A DNA stretch of 64,000 bases, from assembly GCF_003086295.3 (NCBI RefSeq), contig NC_092051.1, forward strand, positions 22,191,940 to 22,255,939. The letters run 5' to 3'. The position numbers and the translations under genes were made by a program. Below, in pieces: positions 36,056 to 49,925 of the stretch (positions are counted from its first letter, which is position 1; each line of letters begins with the position of its first letter). This stretch comes from Arachis hypogaea (Eukaryota > Streptophyta > Magnoliopsida > Fabales > Fabaceae). The notes below the pieces were generated by a model. The model made no database searches. It saw nothing but the letters and a program-made list of their open reading frames with translations, and had not been told where the DNA came from.

Positions 36056-37719
36056 TTTGTAGGATTTATGATTGTTGTCGATGAATGACACTATGATCAA
36101 GTTTGATAATAAATTAAAAACATCTCTTGCATGTTTGCTTCATCGAAGATATATTTCGTTTAAAATTGAATAAAACCACCAAACACTGATGCCTATACAA
36201 AATATACGACACCCTCCTCAGTATTTGATGATCTATTTTTTTCGCAAATTATACCCTTTGGTTTGATATTATAAAAAAAAAAAAGAAAACAAGATTCGAC
36301 AAATTTTTACGTACAAATCTCATCCCTCAAGCATTTATAATAAAATTTGATCATTATAGTATATTATTGGCGTAATTCTATTATCTATTTTTTTCACTTA
36401 ATGTCAACTTTTTTTTTTTTATATATCAGAGAAAATAAGAAAGAAGAGAGATGAAGAAGATGAAGTAGGAGAATACTCAAATGAGTAAGGACCTTGTCAA
36501 AGAATTCAAGATCATGTAAATTGGATCCATTGATTTGCTTTCTAGAATTTTAATATTTCAATGCTAAATCAAATTTACTGTTTTTTTTTTTTTTAAATAT
36601 AGTAGATGTTTTTCATGGATGAAAATAGACGATCCAGATTGGATTACAAACAAGGTAAAAAAAGTAAATTTCATTACAAATATGTAATGCTTTAATCAAT
36701 GTGAGAATAAGAAGAAGAATAAAGTGACCATTAAGACCTGAGAATGTCGACTCTAGACAAATTAATCCTTAAAGAATAAAAATAACTAAATAAGTCCTCA
36801 AAAATTGTAAATATTGGACATATTACATCCTTACCTCAAGTAACATTGTGAAATGGAACTACTATGCTTAGTTGTTCCATTATATAGACTGACTTGTCCT
36901 GTTTTTGCAAGCTTAAAATTAGAATGAAAATTATTGGAGCTTTTTTTATATTGTGTGTTTTTTCATAACTCATCACATATCTCTTTTATCTACAAGCCCC
37001 GCTGCCTGAATTTAAAGACGGTGATACTAATGAGGAGGAAATCCTGGGAAGAAAAATAAGAAAGAAGGATCGAAAAAGAAAAGGTGTTGTTTAAAAAAAA
37101 ATGTATAAATTACAAGGAGTAATGTTATTGGTAATAGCAACAAAGGTGAAAGGAGTACTGGAGTCAAAAATATTAGGACAAGGCCTAAGGTGCACCCAAC
37201 ACAACATGGCAACTCACCTCTTGGTGAGAAAGATAATGAGGCACAAATAAAGTTTGAGGGTGACCCTTTTGTTGGAGTATTTCATGAAGAAATTCCTGCT
37301 TACAACGAGTCTAATGAGAAAATTTTATTTAATTATGAATCTGAGTACCTTCACATTCCTATTATGCTACGATAAACTTTAACGGAAATGTTTGGTAACC
37401 AAAGAAAATTAGTTAAAAACAGTCATAATTTGCCTTATTTAACATTTATTAATTGTTATGATAATTAATTAATGCTAAATAAGACAAATTCTGACCTTTT
37501 TTTTTTTGTCTAAATGGCACTGACTTTGAAGATGCTCAAGTAGGAAATTTGGACAATTATGATTTGTGTATTTTTATAACTCAATCAAGTTAGAGGATTA
37601 AATTGTCTCCAACATTTAAAATAATTCCAATGTGGCATAGATAGACACGTCAATTAGAGTTAGGTTTAGTTTGATAAAGTTTTTATTTTTCAAAAGTTAT
37701 AGTATCTATATTTGGTAAA
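36056..37719. other. AT-rich sequence, possible MuDR transposase trace and a small fold-back
   Basis: No gene. An open frame at 37190-37375 (plus) contains EGDPFVGVFHEE and NYESEYLHIP. The last part weakly resembles the acidic pre-domain of MuDR transposases, but nothing downstream supports it. At about 37411-37511 a 100-bp fold-back pairs GTCATAATTTGCCTTATTT with the inverse of AAATAAGACAAATTCTGAC. Confidence 0.4.
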
Positions 37720-37728
37720 TTAAATTAA

Positions 37729-38897
<1,169 letters not shown>

Positions 38898-38906
38898 TTA
38901 AATTAA

Positions 38907-41900
38907 AGATGGTTTCAACAAGCATAAGCAACAAGGTTTGGTTTGGTAAAGCTTTTCAAAAAGGTTTTGTATTTGATAAATTAAAAAACTCATGTAGTTG
39001 TGCTTGCAGCATTTAAAAGTTAACGTGCTTTTAAAAGCACTTAAGAAAAAAAATTTTAAAGTTAGCTTGTACTTATCAAAGTTAAAAAGTTTAATATAAC
39101 ATCATCCATTAATTAATATCGAAATTAAATTTTTACATTTTTGTGTATTTTTAAAATTTGAAAGCTATTTTACTAAACACACCTAAATTTTCAAAATAAG
39201 TCCTCGAAAGATTTAAAAATACGATAAAAAGAATTAGATATTAAATATTTATTCTATTATATAAAAATCGGATTACTACACTTAATGATGGAGCTGACGT
39301 GGCATGCTTCTAAGAGTGTTTTCCGATTTATTTCTTTTAATTCTGTAAAGCAAATCAATTATAACTAATTAATGATATTAATTAATTAATTTGATTAAAC
39401 ATTCAAATTTCACAATTAATTATACTAATTAATTAATTTATTTAATTGTGTTAATTATTTGATTTGATTTGATTGGAGTAAATAACAAATTATTTTAGTA
39501 AATGATAAATATGATAACGAAATACATGAATTAATTTAATTAGTTTATTTTTTCAATGTCATCTATTTATACGAAATCATAATGTGTTTTTTATTCATTC
39601 CTTCTCTTTTCTATCTTTCTTTCTCTCTTTCTTTCTCTCTCTCTTGTGTTTAGAGTATAATTTTTGTAATTTATTTAATTTTTATTTCTTTTATCACTAC
39701 TTATACATTTTATTTTTTTATATTTTTTAAAGATTTTTGTCTATTTTAGTTGTTCATTATTAGGCACACATTTTTTTCCTTCTAACTTTTGATTAACAAA
39801 AGATATGTGTCTTTTTTACAGTATTTTTAAATAATCTTACTATAATTTTGTTTTGTAATATTCTCTTTTATCATGTGTACTTTATGTGTTTAAAGAGCTG
39901 ACTTAAAGTTATAATATGATATATAAAATTATAGTATAATTTACAGTATGCTAAAATATTAGGACATTATCGTATAGATATTTTTGAATTTATCCATTAA
40001 ATTCAATCATATAGGATCTTGAAAATTATGTAATTATTTAATTATTTATTTTTTCATATAATTATTGTATTAAATCATCTTAGTCATTTAAGTTTAATTC
40101 TATTGAATTACTTATTCGAAGTGTCATCGTTATTTCTATTTTTAAAGATTTTTTTTAATATTATTTAACAATTATAATAACATGATAATAGTTAAAAAAG
40201 GACAGAACAAAAATTTTTTTAATATAAAAATAGGGCAAAAAGAATACATTTATTTAATAACTTTAATTTTTTAGAATATATATATTTCTTCTTTATAGAT
40301 AATTATTGTAAGACATCAAAAACTCTAACAATTATTAAGAATAAATGATTGTTATAAAAACAATGCCAATTTAAATGATATACAAATAAACCATGCCAAA
40401 CATAACCTACAACTTAAAAGGGTTACTTATGAAAGAATATAGTTTATAACATTTATTTCTTTTTTACTATTTATTTCAAAAAAAAATCTTAATTACTTAA
40501 CGATATTTATTTTTTAAATTCAATATATATATATATATATATGCAATTTTACTCTTTTTTTAATGATAAAATTCTACTTGTGATGTTAATTCTTCTAATG
40601 ATGTAAATACGGATAATTATATTTTTACTTTTTGATATAATCGATATATTATTAATAATGAATAGTAATTAACCCCTCATATTTTTAATCAAAGCATTTT
40701 GACGATAGTTTTTATTTATTGATGTTAATGGTTGATTGTTTCTTTAAAATAAAATGCATTATAATTTTAGGTTATTTCATAATTAACAATAATGCTTGAT
40801 TAATTTTTTAAAAATAAATTACATTATGATTTTAGGTTATTTTTTTTTTGGTGACTTGATTTTAGGTTATTTTACGATACATAATTAATGTTCATAATAT
40901 TAAATTACTCTAAATTGTCTATTTTTTATGGTTAGTAGTTAATTCTAAATTGAAAAGATTTTGTTGAATTGTTGAATAGTCCAAGTATAATTGAGGTAGT
41001 TAATTTAGTTTATTTGTTTATTAATATATTTGATCGAAAGCATGAATAATAAATAAGACAAAAAAATAATTAAAAAAATAAAATGTTAGTAATTACTTAA
41101 AATAAATAAAAAAATAATTTATAGTATATTATTTTATTTAAATTATTAATAATTAGAAGAATAAAAGGTCAGTAATTATTTTAAATAGATATTGAATTTA
41201 TTTTTATGGTACTAATTTATTTGAATTGTTAATAAATTTTATAATTTTTAGATTTATATCTATTCTATTTATGTATTTTATTTTATTTTACTTTAACAAA
41301 AAATTAAAACGTGCCCTTTTAATTATTTTTTTAGAAAGTATAGTAAAATGAGTTATATCAATTATAATTAATTATCTATAATTAAACTAATTGATTGTGT
41401 TAATTTGTAAGATGAATAACACATAATAAATGATGTGAAATCAATTATAATAAGTTAATAATTAATAAATAAAAAAATAAAAAAGACTCTTTTATTGTCT
41501 TTTGATAACTATACATTTTTATTCGTTCACTTTTTCTTTATCTCTTCCTTTCACATTTATTTCTCTTAATTTATTGAACCAAATCAAGTATACTAATTAT
41601 TTGTATTAGCTAATTAAGTATTTTTTTATAGGCTCTGCTAACTGTGCCCTTAGAGCATAGGCTAAAAATATTATAAAAAAATATTTTATAAAAATTATTG
41701 AAAAATAAATATTTTTAAAATGTGTCCTTAAGAGACAACTTAGCTAAATTATTTTTTAATTTAATGTGTTTGATTCATTCAACTGTATTAATTATAACTA
41801 ATTAATTATATTTAATTTGATTTTATAAAATAAAAAATATTTCATCATTTAATATTTTATTTGCTTCATTAAATTACATCAATCATAACTAATCAAATAT

Positions 41901-43562
41901 TTAATTTAATTAGAATAGATATTAAATTATTTAAAATTTTGTTTGATTCATTAAACCACATAAATATTAAATGATTTAATAAAGAATATATAAGGCGATG
42001 AAATAAATGAATTTATTGTTTTTAGTAATTATTTTTAGATATCATTTCAATTTCTTTAATTTAATAATTCAATAATATATTTTAATTATATATAATTAGA
42101 ATGTGCTTTCTATCCCTTTTTTCCTTTTTATTTTATGCTTCGAGTGTAATGTTTGTAGTTTTTTTTTCTATCTTAATTTTGCTAAATATTTTTATAATTT
42201 TGTTTTATATCAATTTTTTTATGTATTTTGATTAATAGAATTATTTTTTAAAGACGTTTTAAATTTGTTATAATATTTTTATAAAAGTTGATTAATAGGT
42301 TTTTCTTCAAAAATTTTTTCTTAAAATTTATTTAATGAGATCGTATTTTAATTTTTCTCCTTTATCTGTTATATTCATTGATTATATTAATCTTCTATTA
42401 CAATACATTTTTTATTTATTTCACACATTATTTATTTTACCTTCTCTTACTTCTTTTAATTGTTTTCTTTATTTTATTTTTATTTTTTATTTTACTTTTA
42501 GTCCTCGTATATAAATTTATTATAATTCATTACATGCATGTTCTTTTTGAATTTAAGTAACTTTTTTAGGTTATATTTTACCATTGATGCTCTATATTAT
42601 TTCGTGTGTTTTTTTAATATTTTAGTTATATGTAAATATATTTATAAAAATATGATTTTATTTTGTCCAGTATTTACTACCGTGTTTAGTAAATAAATAA
42701 CAAAATTTTCATTTATTGTTACATTGATTGAGTTTGAAGATTTTATTTTTACTTTTATACATTTGCTTATATTGTATGATTTGTATTTGTGTTAGTGACA
42801 TCACGACGGTTCATACATTTTAATATTTGTATAATAGATCTTATAAATTATTTTTACAAGTTATAATTTATTTTTATTTTATTTGAATATTCAATTTTTA
42901 ATAATAATTTTTATTTATTTATAAATATATTATTTTCTATTTTTATTTAAAAAAATTATAAAATAGTAAATATAAATTTTTTAATTTTATCCTTAATATT
43001 TAGTTTTAGTTTTATTCTTGATATTTTAATATGTTTCAGTTATACTACTAAATAAATAACATTAAGAATAAATAATTAATTATACTAATTATTTGATTTG
43101 ACCAAAATAAATATTAAATTGTTTAATAAATAATGAATAAGAAAATGAAATAAATGAATTTAATTTAAACTTTTTACCTATTATATATATATATATATAA
43201 TTAGAATGTATTTTATACTTTTTTTTCTCTTTTTTTTTTTGTACTTCTGTTATAATTTTTTGATTTTGCCAAAATTTTCTATGATTTTATTTTATATATT
43301 TTTATGTATTTTGATTAATAGTTTTTAAGGGGTGTTACTATTTTATGAGAATGATATAGCTTGAACTTTGGTTATTTAGGAATTTACTAACTGGCTAGAG
43401 TAGTTTCACGCCAAAACAAACCAACAAATGTTAGCAATTGGAATGATAGAAAAACACTAGCCAATCGGGTACTAAATGGGGATCGATAAAATTTTTACAG
43501 GTAAAGACCTGTTCACGTGAAATTGACTGGGATAGGGTCACATAAGTACCCTCTTCAAGGGA
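38907..43562. other. 4.7 kb of AT-rich intergenic sequence
   Basis: No gene, LTR, paired inverted repeat or target duplication found. There are repeated TTAATTAATT/ATTAATTAT phrases, short TA runs (40524-40541; 43184-43199) and several recurrences of TTTGATTNATTAAA...AATAAATGAATTTA (for example 41940-42010 and 43095-43160). These suggest old decayed repeats. Confidence 0.5.
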
Positions 43563-43567
43563 CCCAT

Positions 43568-45234
43568 TGATGACAAGTCATCTTAGCCTAGTTTCACTAG
43601 TCTTTTCTTTTGTTTTCAATTGTTTTTATACACTTTCTTGAGCCATAAGTAAGTGGGTAGAATTTCATATTTCCTTTGATTCAATCAACCATGGATGAAT
43701 TAATGCAATTTCATGAGATTTTGTGGTATAATTGTCATATATTATGAAAGAATAACAAACTCATGATTTTGAGCATAGCTTTGATGTGTTTGATTGATTG
43801 ATGATAGGTGAAAAGAGCTTTGAAGAAGGTTGAAGAAAGAAGAAAGGGCAAGGAGCAAGAGAGAACAAAAAGCTTGAGCAAAAGCTTGCCTCAAACTTTA
43901 GCTCAAGCTTTTGGAAAAGTTGAAATCACCCAGGATGGAGCAAAAGCTTGCGCCAACGTTTGCCTCAAGCTTTTTGGCAAACGTTGGCGCCACACATGCA
44001 TACACTGGAGGAGAAAAGCTTGCGCCAACGTTTGCCTCAAACTTTTTGGCAAACGTTGGCGCCACACATGCACACAAGGGGATCCACGTTTGGCTTAAAG
44101 TTTGACCTCAAACTTTAGCTCAAACGTGGATATCAGCAAAAGGGGGTGGCTGATATAAAAAGCTTGAGTAAAAGTTTGCCTCAAACTTTGACTCAAGCTT
44201 TTGTGCTTTATGTCCCGGTTCACAATGGGTTTCTCTCCAACTCCAAGTGCAATCAACAGAGGCTTTTGTCAACTCAATTCCATCAAGAGCAAAGGCCCAA
44301 TTCAAGGCTTGAAGACCATTTGAAGAAAGTGCATAAATAGCTTAGGATTTAAGTTTTCGGGGAGCTTTTCCTTTAGAATTCTTAGAACACTTACAGAGAG
44401 CTCACCTTTACATTTTTGATTTGTTGCTTTAGAATTCTAGAGAATTAGGAAGGAGAATTGATCTCTCTTCTTCCTTGTTCTTGCTCGGCACTCTTTACTT
44501 TTCTTGCTTTGGATCTTGGGTGGAGAATTGAAGAACTTCTGTTTCAATCTCACCTTGAGATCTTGTTTAAATTTTCTGCATAATTGAATTTCCATTTCTG
44601 TTAATTGCTTCTTCCTCTACTCTTTCTACAATTTACATTTCTTTGAAATTGTCTTGCTGGATCTAGGAAGGCAGTGAGATCTAGACTCATCTATCTAGTC
44701 TCTTGAGTCTTGAGATCTACAGTTTTAAATTTCAATTTCCTTATTTCATTGCTACACCAAGCTCTTTCTCATTTCCGTTTTAGATCCGTTTTAATTCAAG
44801 TCATCTTCTACTTTTCTGTTTATTGCATCTTACTTTTCCTTGTTTAATTTCTGCAAATCCAATTCCCAATTCCCTTTACAATTCAAGCCATTTACATTTC
44901 TTGCACTTTAAGATTCTGCAATTTACATTTCTTGCAATCTAAGTTTCTGCAATTTATATTACTTGCACTTTAAGATTCAGCCTCTTTAATTTCTTCTGCA
45001 CTTTAAATTCTTGCCAATTGTCCCTCTCCCTTTTAATTTCATGCAATTTAGCTTCTGTCGAATACAAACCACTCAAATCAACTCTTGATTCGCTAGACTA
45101 AGTCATCCACTAAACTAAAATTGCTCAATCCTTCAATCCCTGTGGGATCGACCTCACTCCCGTGAGTTTTATTACTTGATGCGACCCGGTGCACTTGCCG
45201 GTTAGTTTCGTGTTGGATCGTTTTCCACACATCA
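43568..45234 (+). repeat. 5' LTR
   Basis: 1,667 bp, from TGATGACAAGTCATC to CCACACATCA. It contains two copies (from 43950 and 44022) of a 72-bp unit whose core is a perfect palindrome pair, GCGCCAACGTTTGCC...GGCAAACGTTGGCGC. The promoter element reads GCATAAATAG (44331-44340) where the 3' LTR has GTATAAATAG. Confidence 0.95.
44331..44340 (+). promoter_or_regulatory. LTR TATA-like element
   Basis: GCATAAATAG, about 60% into the LTR and followed by a pyrimidine-rich leader. The matching site in the 3' LTR is TATAAATAG (50767-50775), a better TATA box. A T-to-C change may have weakened the 5' copy. Confidence 0.55.
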
Positions 45235-45240
45235 AGTTTT

Positions 45241-45258
45241 TGGCGCCGTTGCCGGGGA
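45241..45258 (+). other. Primer binding site, tRNA-Asp
   Basis: TGGCGCCGTTGCCGGGGA is the reverse complement of the 3' end of plant tRNA-Asp (ending CCCCGGCAACGGCG plus CCA). It lies 6 nt after the 5' LTR, as expected for minus-strand priming of reverse transcription. Confidence 0.9.
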
Positions 45259-45441
45259 TTGATTAGATTGACGATGATTAAGTGAAGTGGAAATCTAGAT
45301 CAAGCATTTTTTCTTTTCTGTTTCTTTAATTTTTGACTAACCCACTAACTGTTTGAATTTTCGCTTAAGCTAACTCAAACTTCATTCTAGCAATGGATTG
45401 AAGTGTCACTGGTTTTTGTGTGTTTCTTGTGTTTTGCTTGT

Positions 45442-47904
45442 ATGTCAGATACAAGAAGAGAGATCCCTACCTTTCATGAAACTGATGAAAGAATCCTCCG
45501 AAGGCTAAGAAGAGAAGCAAGAGAAAAAAATGTTGCTGGAGAGGAAGAATCAGATGAAGAATATCATGAATTAGAGGAACACTCAACAAATCCACCAGTG
45601 AGAATGGCCAACAACAATGGTCAACCCCAGAGGAGAGTCCTAGCTTCATATACACTTGCTAATCCAAGGCATTGTGGGAGTAGCATCCTTACCCCAAATG
45701 TCGATGCAAATAACTTTGAATTGAAGCCCCAACTCATCACCTTGGTGCAGAACAACTGTTCCTATGGAGGAGGCCCCTTGGAAGATCCAAACCAGCACCT
45801 ATCCACCTTCCTGAGGATATGTAACACAGTGAAGACCAATGGTGTGCATCCTGACAGTTATAAATTGCTGCTATTTCCATTTTCCCTCAAAGACAAAGCC
45901 ACTCAATGGTTGGAATCCTTCCCAAGAGACGGCATCAACAACTGGGATGATCTAGTAACCAAGTTCCTTGTCAAGTTTTACCCACCTCAAAGAGTTATTA
46001 GATTGAAGACTGAAGTACAAACATTCACACAAATGGATGCTGAACCCTTGTATGAGGCATGGGAACGATACAAAGCTCTAATCAGAAAGTGCCCTCCTGA
46101 GATGTTTAATGAATGGGATAAACTCCAAAATTTCTATGAAGGACTGACAATGAAAGCTCAAGAGGCACTTGACTATTCAGCAGGAGGCTCAATGCAACTC
46201 ATGAAGACAGCTGAAGAGGCCCAAAACCTCATTGATATGGTGGCAAACAATCAATATTTCTTTGCTCATCAGAGACAACGCCAGCCATCACAAAGGAAAG
46301 GAGTGATGGAGTTGGAAGGAGTGGACTCAATTCTGGCTCAAAACAAAATGATGCAGCAGCAAATTCAACAACAATTTGATCAAATGGCCAAGAGGATTGA
46401 TAGTCTGCAAGTTGCAGCAATCAACACAAGCCAATCATCAACCAAATGGGGGCAAAATGAAGAAAACCAAGAAGATCAGCAGCAGGAACAACCTCAATAT
46501 GTGCACAACCAAAGCTGCGGCCAAAATAAAGTTTATGGTGACACCTACAATCCATCCTGGAAGAATCATCCAAATCTCAGATGGGGAGATAACCACACTC
46601 AAAACCAACAACCATGGCAAAGAAATTCAAACCAAAACAACTCAAGAAACAACCAGAACAACAACCAGCAAAACATAACCCACAATCCATATAGAAAACC
46701 CCAAAATAACCATCATCCACCTTCCACATCCACATTCCACCCACAAAATAATCCCACAAATAGTTCAAACAACTTCCAGCAACAACCATCTCATTTTACA
46801 CAACCACAACCAAATCCAGACTCCCAAAGAATCTCTAGTCTAGAGATAATGATGGAGAAACTCATGAAAAATCAAGAGATGGCAAGACAAGATCAAGAAG
46901 CTTCAATCAGAAATCTTGAGAGGCATATAGAGCAAATGGCTAAACAAATTGTAGAGATGGGTGAGAAGCAATCAAATGCATCCCCTAGTGCCACTCAAGA
47001 CCACCCAAGGGACAAAGGAAAAGCTACAAAGTGGGAGGAGTGCAAGGCAATCACAGTGGGAAGTGAGAAGACTGGAGGGAAAGAAGTCATCAATCAGGAA
47101 GAACACAACAAAGAAGTTCCACAAGAAGAGACAGAAGAGAGAAGAGAAAAGGATAGAAAGACCAAGAATGCAAAAAGCTCAAAGAGAGACAAGAACATCC
47201 TTAAGCCACAGCTACAAGAGAAGAAGGAAAGGGTGAAGCCATATATCCCCAAACTTCCATACCCTCAGAGGTTCAAAAAAGAGAATGAGGATAAGCAATA
47301 CTCAAAGTTCCTGGACATATTCAAGACACTCAGCATCAATATTCCTTTCTTAGAAGCACTTGAACAGATGCCATTGTATGCCAAATTTATGAAGGAAATG
47401 CTGACAAAGAAAAAGTCCCTAAAAGAAGGACAAATTGTTGAGATGACAATGGAATGTAGTTCTATTCTCCAAAGAGAATTGCCAGAGAAGAAAGATGACC
47501 CTGGGAGTTTTTATATACCTTGCACCATAGGAAACATAACAATTGAGAAGTCATTCTGTGATCTTGGTGCAAGCATAAATTTGATGCCTTTGTCTCTAAT
47601 GAGGAAACTCCAAATTGTCGAGCTGAAATCCACACGAATACTTCTTCAAATGGCTGATAAATTCATTCAGCAAGCACTTGGAGTTGTAGAGAATGTGCTG
47701 GTAAAAGTGGGAAAATCTCTTCTCCCAGCTGATTTTGTCATTTTGGATATGGAGGAGGACCCTAACACTCCCATCATCCTAGGGAGGCCTTTTCTTGCTA
47801 CGGGCAGAGCATTGATAGATGTTGAAAAAGGGGAATTGTTGCTGAGAGTGGATGATGAGCACCTAGCATTCCATGTTTTTAAAACCCCACATGAGCCCAC
47901 TTAA
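45442..47904 (+). CDS. Gag-protease polyprotein of the LTR retrotransposon
   Basis: About 820 aa from the ATG at 45442 (MSDTRREIPTF); the frame is open from 45403 but only from a GTG. Residues about 90-200 are the retrotransposon gag (capsid) domain, with LKDKATQWLESFP and FLVKFYPPQR. The middle (about 320-480) is Q/N-rich, followed by a coiled-coil-like and Lys/Glu-rich linker; I see no CCHC zinc knuckle. Residues about 690-790 are a retropepsin-like aspartic protease with active site CDLGASINLMP, then ADFVILDMEED and IILGRPFLATG. It would assemble virus-like particles and process Gag. The TAA at 47902 is probably a Gln codon lost by C-to-T change, because the same frame continues at once (next feature). 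Confidence 0.93.
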   Translation: MSDTRREIPTFHETDERILRRLRREAREKNVAGEEESDEEYHELEEHSTNPPVRMANNNGQPQRRVLASYTLANPRHCGSSILTPNVDANNFELKPQLITLVQNNCSYGGGPLEDPNQHLSTFLRICNTVKTNGVHPDSYKLLLFPFSLKDKATQWLESFPRDGINNWDDLVTKFLVKFYPPQRVIRLKTEVQTFTQMDAEPLYEAWERYKALIRKCPPEMFNEWDKLQNFYEGLTMKAQEALDYSAGGSMQLMKTAEEAQNLIDMVANNQYFFAHQRQRQPSQRKGVMELEGVDSILAQNKMMQQQIQQQFDQMAKRIDSLQVAAINTSQSSTKWGQNEENQEDQQQEQPQYVHNQSCGQNKVYGDTYNPSWKNHPNLRWGDNHTQNQQPWQRNSNQNNSRNNQNNNQQNITHNPYRKPQNNHHPPSTSTFHPQNNPTNSSNNFQQQPSHFTQPQPNPDSQRISSLEIMMEKLMKNQEMARQDQEASIRNLERHIEQMAKQIVEMGEKQSNASPSATQDHPRDKGKATKWEECKAITVGSEKTGGKEVINQEEHNKEVPQEETEERREKDRKTKNAKSSKRDKNILKPQLQEKKERVKPYIPKLPYPQRFKKENEDKQYSKFLDIFKTLSINIPFLEALEQMPLYAKFMKEMLTKKKSLKEGQIVEMTMECSSILQRELPEKKDDPGSFYIPCTIGNITIEKSFCDLGASINLMPLSLMRKLQIVELKSTRILLQMADKFIQQALGVVENVLVKVGKSLLPADFVILDMEEDPNTPIILGRPFLATGRALIDVEKGELLLRVDDEHLAFHVFKTPHEPT

Positions 47905-48359
47905 GAAGAAGATTGTATGAAGGATAAGTCCAAGGATCAAAGCTTAAAGGAGGCATTCAATGAGTTAACTCCAAGACTTCTACATCCATGCTTGAAAGAA
48001 GTAGAGATGGTGCAACAGACTAAAGAAATCAAGGAGGAACTAGATCCAAAACCCCCAGATGAGAACCTCAACATTCCAGATAAAGAACCACCAAGGCATG
48101 AATCATCTCCTAAGAAAGAAGAGAAGAAGAAGAGGCCAAAAGGGTGGAAAAACAAGAAAATCCCACTGAAGGCTTTTCACCAGGGGATAAAGTAGTGTTA
48201 AACACCCAACCAATGAAGGTGTCCCCATAATCATCTGAATGTTATACTGTGAACCGGATCCTTTCACTTGAACACCTAGAGATCATCAAAGAGGAGACCG
48301 GAAGAAAGTTCACAGTAAGAGGAGAAAAGCTGAGGCACTATGATTTTCAACCTCCATGA
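47905..48359 (+). pseudogene. Remnant of the polyprotein C terminus (post-integrase tail)
   Basis: Past the gag-protease stop the same frame runs on (SLKEAFNELTPRLLHPCLKE, then RPKGWKNKKIP). After a one-base shift near 48165 it continues as EGFSPGDKVVLNTQP, then YTVNRILSLEHLEII and TGRKFTVRGEKLRHYD, ending with TGA at 48357-48359. This tail resembles the extreme C terminus of legume Athila-like gag-pol proteins, not gag. The protease is therefore joined almost directly to the end of pol, as if the RT-RNaseH-integrase core had been deleted. A TAA also interrupts it near 48230. Confidence 0.62.
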
Positions 48360-49925
48360 TCAAAGAACAAGATGTCAAGCTAGTGACATTAAAAGAGCGC
48401 TTGTTGGGAGGCAACCCAACCTGAGGTAGTTTTCTTTTCATTGCTTTTTCAATAAAAATGTTGAATAATTAAGTATGTATTGCAAGGAGCTAAGTTTGGT
48501 GTTGCACACCAAAACAATTTAAGGGAGAATGAAGTATTCTAAGTTTGGTGTTCCACCAAAATCTCATTTAAAAGCATACTCTCACCTCCTGCATAATGCT
48601 AGCTCCAAGAAATCAAACAAATTATTCAACCATTTAATTGCTTTTTAGTTTTGGTTCCATAACCTTTAGCAAGGCCAAAAGAATTCATAAGTGGACAACC
48701 TGTTGCATTAGAGAAGTGGCAAGGAACTAAGTTTGGTGTTCCCACACCAAATTAAATCCAAAAGCCGCACTCAATTCATGCATACTAACCAGTCACCTAA
48801 GGGCTTGAGAAGCAAGCAACTTCTGAGAAGTATGCAGGGAACTAACCACCAATTGAAGACATTATGCACCATGACTCAAAAGGGGACCAACAGAAAGAAG
48901 GACAAAAGAACTGCAAACCAATAGGTTGTATCTATACTTAACTTCAGCTGTTGAGAGATGCTATGATTTATATCCTGCTAAAGTGTTCATCTAATACAAG
49001 TAGAATCAATTTTTTTTTGAAATAAATAAGCTAGTCGAAGTGTGTGCTTGTGTGTTTACTTTCACTTAACTAAATGCAAACTTTGTCCCCTGCATCTGTA
49101 ATTCAATAAAAGAAATGTTTGGAATGAGAAGTCAGATAGTTCTCTGTTAGATAGAAGTACAATAATAGTGAGTGGTGGTATGAATGTATAATTGTATGAT
49201 AGCTCACTTTTAAGGAATAAAAGGACTAGACTGTCTCCTTTCAAGTAGAAAATAGCCCACTGTCTATGAATCTCAACAAAATAAAAATCCTTGGTTAAAA
49301 AGAAAAACAAAAAGAGAAAAGAAATAGCAAAAAAAAAGTGGCAATAGAATAAAAGAAAAAAAAAAGAAGAAGAAGTAAAGCTAGACACCAATAGCTTGAA
49401 CCTTAGGATATATGCCTATGGTGTCTTTGTACTAGGATCTGCTTGGATCATTAAGTTCTTTGGAGTGCATCAACACTTGGTGACTTGGGCTAACTAACCC
49501 GGGATCATCAGCTGAAAGTCCACTATCAAGAGCAACCTAATTACAAGGCATTTAGTAACCCAAAGAGGTGCTGGGCATCAATGTTCTAAGAAGGAATGTG
49601 AGCCAAGTGTCTATAGTGAATAATGTGTCAAGCATAAAGAAAGAAAAGAGCTTGTTACACATGACACTGAACTAAAGCTCATAGAAAAAAAATAATAGCC
49701 AAGGACAAAGTAATAAGTGAGAGGTCATAGCAGTGTGTTACTTGATGCTTGGAGGATACTTTCTAGGCCTAAATATCAATAAGAAGTGAGTGTTTACATA
49801 TCTACATGAAACCCCATGAGCTACCAATAATACTCTGCTAGCATAAACATCCTCTTCCTTTTCATTCTTTCTTCTCAATAATTCCTTTCTTGCTTGGGGA
49901 CAAGAAAGCTTTAAGTTTGGTGTTG
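48360..49925 (+). other. Non-coding 3' interior of the LTR retrotransposon
   Basis: No credible frame. The 12-mer AAGTTTGGTGTT occurs at 48492, 48541, 48729 and 49913, the last just before the 3' LTR, three of the four followed by inverted GCACACC/CCACACC-like phrases. The expected polypurine tract is not obvious; the most purine-rich nearby stretch is GGGGACAAGAAAG (49897-49909). Confidence 0.6.

Noticed and set aside
37190..37375. A MuDR transposase gene
   Set aside because: Similarity limited to an acidic segment; no transposase or zinc-finger domain follows.
45403..45441. N-terminal extension MSLVFVCFLCFAC of the gag frame as a signal peptide
   Set aside because: The first codon is GTG. 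The first ATG is at 45442 and gives a normal gag start.
48492..49924. CRISPR-like direct repeats
   Set aside because: Only four 12-mers at irregular spacing inside a eukaryotic retrotransposon.
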